From contig NZ_MDFN01000012.1 of assembly GCF_001730525.1 (NCBI RefSeq), positions 1-64,000 on the forward strand: a stretch of 64,000 nucleotides of DNA, written 5' to 3'. The number at the start of each line of letters is the position of its first letter. Position 1 is the stretch's first letter. This DNA is from Arcticibacter eurypsychrophilus. GTDB lineage: Bacteria; Bacteroidota; Bacteroidia; Sphingobacteriales; Sphingobacteriaceae. Below, piece by piece: positions 61,344 to 64,000 of this stretch. Position numbers and translations under genes: made by a program. Below the pieces are notes generated by a model, which did not search any database, had not been told where the DNA came from, and saw only the letters and a program-made list of their open reading frames with translations.

Positions 61344-62660
61344 TTATGAAGCGGAGAGTGCGCGTTTAAATTCTTTTAAAATTCGTTCTCTGGCAAATTT
61401 ATGATCCACTATAGGTTTTGTGTATTTAAAGGGATCCATGAATTCGGGTACCCATTGTTTTACATATTTTAACTGCGGATCAAACTTTTTAGTTTGTAAA
61501 TCAGGACTAAATATCCTGAAGTAGGGAGCAGCATCATTCCCACTGCCTACTGCCCATTGCCAACCTCCAATATTGCTTGCCATATCATAATCGATTAATT
61601 TTCTGGCAAAATAAGCTTCCCCCCATCTCCAGTCTATTAATAAATGCTTACTGAGGAAACTGGCAGTGATCATCCGCACCCGGTTATGCATCCAACCTAT
61701 TTCATTAAGTTGTCTCATTCCTGCATCCACTATTGGGTATCCTGTTTGCCCATCACACCACGCTTTAAATTCATCTTCGTTATTGTGCCAAGTAATATTA
61801 TCGTAGGGTTTTTTAAATGAATTATGTGCAGTTTGCGGGAAATACCATAGAATCATAGCATAAAAATCTCTCCAGATTAATTCTGATAGCCACCTGTCAT
61901 CTTTTAAAGAATGACCATATTTGGCGAGATCACGAATACTGACTGTACCAAATCTTAGGTGGACGCTCATCCTTGAGGTTCCATCAACTGAAGGAATATC
62001 CCGAGTATTGGCATAATCCTGAATCCGTTGGTGGTAATCAATACTAGGGAATTTGTTTTTACTATAGATAAATCCGATACTTTCGAGAGTAGGGATGGGG
62101 AAATTAGACCGGTGAAAGGTGTTAAAATATTTTTCTGTAGGGTATGATTTAAGATGAATTGCAGGCTTTAGTTGATCTAACCATTTATTTTTGTAAGGAG
62201 TGAAAACGGTATAGGGCTCCTTGCTGTCCTTAAATATTTCATCTTTTTCAAAAATGACCTGGTCTTTAAATTCTTTAAATTCAATTGAATTGTCCTTTAA
62301 TAGTTTTTGGACAGCTGTATCGCGATCTTTCGCATAAGGCTCATAATCAGAGTTTGTATAAACAGTATCAAGTTTATAATCCCTTATAAGATTTAAAAAG
62401 GCATCTATGGGTTTCTTGTGAAAAATAAGAAGTGACGAACCTTGTTTTTTTAATTTATTATTTAGAGTAGTTAATGAATTATGGATGAAAGTTAATCTGG
62501 AATCGTCCTGATCAACTAATTTAGTCAGAATCTCAGGGTCGAATATAAAAATAGGTAAAGTGGGAACACCTGATTTTAAAGCATGGTATAATCCTGCATT
62601 ATCCTCCAGGCGTAAGTCTCTCCTAAACCAGAATATATTAATTGGATCAGTCTTTGGCAT
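61344..62660 (-). CDS. phr: Deoxyribodipyrimidine photolyase (class I)
   Basis: 438 residues. N-terminal antenna domain (INIFWFRRDLRLEDNAGLYH) and C-terminal FAD domain: DGTSRMSVHLRFGTVSIRDL, ELIWRDFYAMILWYFP, YPIVDAGMRQLNEIGWMHNR and GGWQWAVGSGNDAAPYFRIF. Repairs cyclobutane pyrimidine dimers with blue light. Shorter than E. coli PhrB (472) but with all main landmarks. The start lies 14 bases inside the preceding epimerase gene. Confidence 0.94.
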   Translation of the reverse strand: MPKTDPINIFWFRRDLRLEDNAGLYHALKSGVPTLPIFIFDPEILTKLVDQDDSRLTFIHNSLTTLNNKLKKQGSSLLIFHKKPIDAFLNLIRDYKLDTVYTNSDYEPYAKDRDTAVQKLLKDNSIEFKEFKDQVIFEKDEIFKDSKEPYTVFTPYKNKWLDQLKPAIHLKSYPTEKYFNTFHRSNFPIPTLESIGFIYSKNKFPSIDYHQRIQDYANTRDIPSVDGTSRMSVHLRFGTVSIRDLAKYGHSLKDDRWLSELIWRDFYAMILWYFPQTAHNSFKKPYDNITWHNNEDEFKAWCDGQTGYPIVDAGMRQLNEIGWMHNRVRMITASFLSKHLLIDWRWGEAYFARKLIDYDMASNIGGWQWAVGSGNDAAPYFRIFSPDLQTKKFDPQLKYVKQWVPEFMDPFKYTKPIVDHKFARERILKEFKRALSAS

Positions 62661-63564
62661 ATAAGTCTTTTAAGGCTTCCTTGATGCGTTCAAACTTAAA
62701 TTTGAAGCCCGCTTCTCTGATTTTATCTGAACGCGTTCGGGTACTACTCAATACTACGGCTTTCATTTCACCTAAAAAAATCCGAAGAGCTATTGCCGGA
62801 AGATTTGGAAGCCAAAGAGTCCTATTAAGAACAGTGGAAATAGATTTAGTTAATTCCTTATTCGTAACAGGATTAGGAGCGGATAGATTATAAGTACCTG
62901 ACATTGAACTGTTTTGTAATGCGAATAGATAAGCATTAACCACATCGTCCATGTGGATCCAGGGAATCCACTGTTTTCCTGATCCTAAAACAGTTCCTAA
63001 ATTATATTTCACGGGACCTGCTATTTGAGGGAGCGCGCCACCCTGCAAGCTTAGTACAACACCTGTTCTAAATTTAACTATCCGCATATTTAAATCGAGA
63101 CTCATGTCTGCTGCTTTTTCCCATAAGACGCAAGCCTCTGATAGAAATCCTTCTCCTGGATCACTGTTTTCATCAAGTAATTCATCATTGCGATCGCCGT
63201 AGTAACCAACAGCCGAAGCGGATATAAGTGATTTTACCTGAAACTGCGGATTATCTTTCAGTGCTTTAAAAATAAGGCCTAGAGAATCAACTCTACTGCT
63301 GATAATTGCTTGTTTGCGTTCTTCTCGCCAGGGCTTTTCGGCAATCCCTTCTCCGGCAAGATGTATAATCGTATCAACATTTGCCAGGCAGTTTTTATCG
63401 ATATATCCATTTTTTACATCCCACTTAAATCCTTTAAAAGATGGATTATATTGAGGTTCTTTTCTGCTTAATACATGGATTTGATATCCATGGCTAAGTA
63501 GTAGTTTAACCAGTGGCTTCCCGATCAATCCACTCGCACCTGTAATTAAAACTGTTGCAGACAT
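62647..63564 (-). CDS. TIGR01777-family NAD(P)-dependent epimerase
   Basis: 305 residues. The Rossmann motif LITGASGLIGKPLVKLLL, IIHLAGEGIAEKPWREERKQ, SASAVGYYGD and the C-terminal DUF1731-type segment (LRIFLGEMKAVVLSSTRTRS) define the YfcH/SDR39U1 group. The reaction is unknown. It overlaps phr by 14 bases, a pairing I have seen in other Bacteroidota, and the two are probably co-translated. Confidence 0.9.
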   Translation of the reverse strand: MSATVLITGASGLIGKPLVKLLLSHGYQIHVLSRKEPQYNPSFKGFKWDVKNGYIDKNCLANVDTIIHLAGEGIAEKPWREERKQAIISSRVDSLGLIFKALKDNPQFQVKSLISASAVGYYGDRNDELLDENSDPGEGFLSEACVLWEKAADMSLDLNMRIVKFRTGVVLSLQGGALPQIAGPVKYNLGTVLGSGKQWIPWIHMDDVVNAYLFALQNSSMSGTYNLSAPNPVTNKELTKSISTVLNRTLWLPNLPAIALRIFLGEMKAVVLSSTRTRSDKIREAGFKFKFERIKEALKDLYAKD

Positions 63565-63602
63565 ATTTAAATCTTAACTGAAGAGTTGTACATTTGTTTG
63601 AT

Positions 63603-63935
63603 ATGTTATACGCAAAACACATTTTTATATGTACCAATCAACGTCCTGAGGGTTCCAGGGTATGTTGTGGGGAAAGTCATGGTTTGGCTTTAGTCGCCGC
63701 TTTCAAGAAGGCAATTAAAGATAAAGGACTTCAAACTGAAATAAGGGCACAAAGAACAGGTTGCCTGGAAGCCTGTGAAATGGGCCCTTCATTGGTAGTT
63801 TATCCAGAAGGTATTTTTTATGCTCATGTACAGTTAGAGGATGTTGATGAAATCGTTACTGAACATTTAGAGCATAATCGAATCGTTTCCCGGCTTGTAA
63901 TGGACTTCGATAAACTGCGCGAATTAAAATCGTGA
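63603..63935 (+). CDS. Thioredoxin-like [2Fe-2S] ferredoxin
   Basis: 110 residues from ATG 63603 (a TTG nine bases earlier is less likely). Cysteines at 10 (IFICTNQRP), 21 and 22 (VCCGE), 54 and 58 (TGCLEACEMGP) give the Cx10-11C...Cx3C pattern of this family, which binds a 2Fe-2S cluster in a thioredoxin fold. Partner and pathway are unknown. A TACATTTG at 63589-63596 fits the -7 element and would place transcription almost at the ATG. Confidence 0.85.
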   Translation: MLYAKHIFICTNQRPEGSRVCCGESHGLALVAAFKKAIKDKGLQTEIRAQRTGCLEACEMGPSLVVYPEGIFYAHVQLEDVDEIVTEHLEHNRIVSRLVMDFDKLRELKS

Positions 63936-63936
63936 T

Positions 63937-64000
63937 TTAGCTATTAATATATCCTTCCAGTTGTTTAATTGTGTCTTTTTGCGAATCAATGATTGCTTTT
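63937..64000 (-). CDS. C-terminal end of an unidentified gene at the right edge
   Basis: On the minus strand the frame reads KAIIDSQKDTIKQLEGYINS to a TAA at 63939-63937, one base beyond the end of the convergent ferredoxin gene. The Lys/Gln/Glu pattern is coiled-coil-like. The frame is open to the edge, but only 20 residues are seen and no family can be named. Confidence 0.4.
   Translation of the reverse strand, partial: KAIIDSQKDTIKQLEGYINS

Noticed and set aside
1-64000. tRNA, rRNA or known riboswitch
   Set aside because: No T-loop/anticodon patterns, rRNA signatures or recognisable riboswitch cores were seen in the intergenic regions.

Overview
The window comes from a member of the Bacteroidota, most likely the Sphingobacteriaceae (Pedobacter-like). 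Evidence: a SusC/SusD polysaccharide-utilisation operon with a one-piece propeller/Y_Y_Y/HTH regulator, Bacteroidota-type promoters (TTG, 19 bp, TAnnTTTG, clearest before trhO and rplC), A-rich start regions without strong Shine-Dalgarno sequences, a type IX secretion tail on one protease, lineage-specific forms of YebC and uS3, and a low-GC composition. No rRNA, tRNA, CRISPR array, prophage or intact insertion sequence was seen.

Layout. (1) 1-3853: the start of an unknown minus-strand gene at the left edge, a secreted subtilisin-like protease, the tRNA-hydroxylase gene trhO and a small DMT-family membrane protein. (2) 3891-19734: a complete glycan-utilisation locus. It holds the membrane regulator, SusC, SusD, a LamG surface lipoprotein, two GH144-type glucanase lipoproteins, a GH43-type enzyme with a discoidin-like module and a GH3 beta-glucosidase. 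The last seven genes look like one 12.7-kb operon, and the enzyme set points to beta-1,2-glucan. (3) 19759-29943: a repeat protein beside yebC, a lamin-tail-domain secreted protein, asd, dacB, a T9SS-type subtilase, tdk and a disordered lineage-specific protein. (4) 29945-37162: the minus-strand cell-shape cluster mreB-mreC-mreD-mrdA-rodA, preceded by purH. (5) 37163-44086: a loosely packed accessory patch with an orphan protein, a hydrolase/carboxypeptidase-regulatory fusion, a gtrA gene rearranged by a 139-bp duplication, a truncated SnoaL-like pseudogene, a second hydrolase and a methyltransferase. (6) 44086-60105: purN, then 28 translation genes with secY, map and rpoA among them (S10, spc and alpha operons merged, starting at rplC rather than rpsJ), ended by stacked terminators. 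(7) 60368-64000: a sugar nucleotidyltransferase, a photolyase overlapping a TIGR01777 epimerase, a thioredoxin-like ferredoxin and the tail of an unknown gene at the right edge.

How the genes work together. In the glycan locus the GH144 lipoproteins and the LamG/SusD binders would act at the cell surface, SusC would import oligosaccharides, GH3 would finish them in the periplasm, and the regulator would sense an imported product. In the translation cluster nearly every inter-gene gap of about 60 bases or more contains a stem-loop (before rplC, rpmC, rpsH, rpsM, rpsD, rpoA and rplQ), a pattern worth testing for autogenous control. The least expected features are the 104-residue Gly/Arg/Asn-rich tail on uS3, the duplication that replaced the end of gtrA, the GH43-type enzyme inside a presumed beta-1,2-glucan locus, and the KPxFKPR repeat protein next to yebC. 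All functional statements are from reading the sequence; no database search was run.
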